Shown: positions 63,998 through 64,000 of the stretch, one piece after another
Position numbering within the stretch: the first letter of the stretch is position 1
Layout of the letters: each line of letters begins with the position of its first letter
Origin: a virus
Direction: 5' to 3' (one strand)
DNA: 64,000 nt
IMG/VR virus record: IMGVR_UViG_3300036770_006893
Coordinates: 62,001-126,000 of that record
Made by a program: the position numbers and the translations under genes
The notes under the pieces: generated by a model
The model's input: only the letters and a program-made list of their open reading frames with translations
Databases searched by the model: none
Told to the model about the DNA's origin: nothing

Positions 63998-64000
63998 CAG

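Noticed and set aside
1-64000. tRNA genes, integrase/attachment sites or insertion sequences
   Set aside because: No cloverleaf, recombinase motif or flanking inverted repeats were recognised by reading; a covariance-model search was not possible here.

Overview
The window is the virion-structure module of a large tailed double-stranded DNA phage, visibly AT-rich, with genes packed end to end (ATGA and TAATG overlaps are common; the longest non-coding gap is about 90 bp). I see no bacterial chromosomal genes, tRNAs, rRNAs, insertion sequences, integrase or CRISPR array. No tail-sheath gene is visible, and a tube-like protein, chaperone-type genes, one enormous tape measure and baseplate/hub giants follow in order. 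I therefore infer a siphovirus-like, very long, flexible, non-contractile tail. The host cannot be read from the window. Head genes (terminase, portal, capsid) must lie outside it.

Layout, plus strand 1-60581. (a) 1-9485: receptor-binding and fibre region. It holds a fibre with repeated GIGTTSP-type motifs (cut at the window start), a G8-domain/beta-helix spike, and two paralogous fibres with GGGxNN stalk repeats. A PAPS-type sulfotransferase and a small conserved gene lie between the two paralogues. (b) 9570-13454: neck/connector-like genes, including one with a proprotein-convertase P-domain. (c) 13536-17073: putative major tail tube protein, a 39-residue ORF, and three tail-assembly genes, the last carrying six tandem RLIDxxG heptads, then a strong rho-independent terminator. 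(d) 17162-32965: a 5,267-residue tape measure protein with seven TPGEFV cassettes and two embedded enzyme-like modules, one HAD-like and one ADP-ribosyltransferase-like. (e) 32975-60581: distal tail/baseplate. It includes an 1,875-aa protein with a split FGE-type domain and two fibronectin III domains, a run of Cys-rich Ig-like proteins, a trypsin-like protease with an intact catalytic triad, a 711-aa protein, a 2,077-aa hub-like protein with two CPCC clusters, a 2,498-aa giant with a PKD-like domain, and a small zinc-ribbon protein.

Minus strand 60578-63997: a convergent, non-structural operon. Its genes are a glycosyltransferase-like group, a NUMOD3/Vsr-like endonuclease, a putative Rad52/ERF-type annealing protein and a zinc-binding protein. 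The plus- and minus-strand blocks meet with overlapping stop codons at 60578-60581.

How the genes fit together: fibres and spikes bind and possibly degrade or modify surface glycans. Tube, chaperones and tape measure build a tail that, at the usual ~0.15 nm per ruler residue, could approach 0.8 micrometres. The baseplate giants close the tip. The most interesting inference is that the tape measure doubles as a carrier of enzyme domains that would enter the host when it is ejected. All functional calls are from reading sequence; no database search was run.
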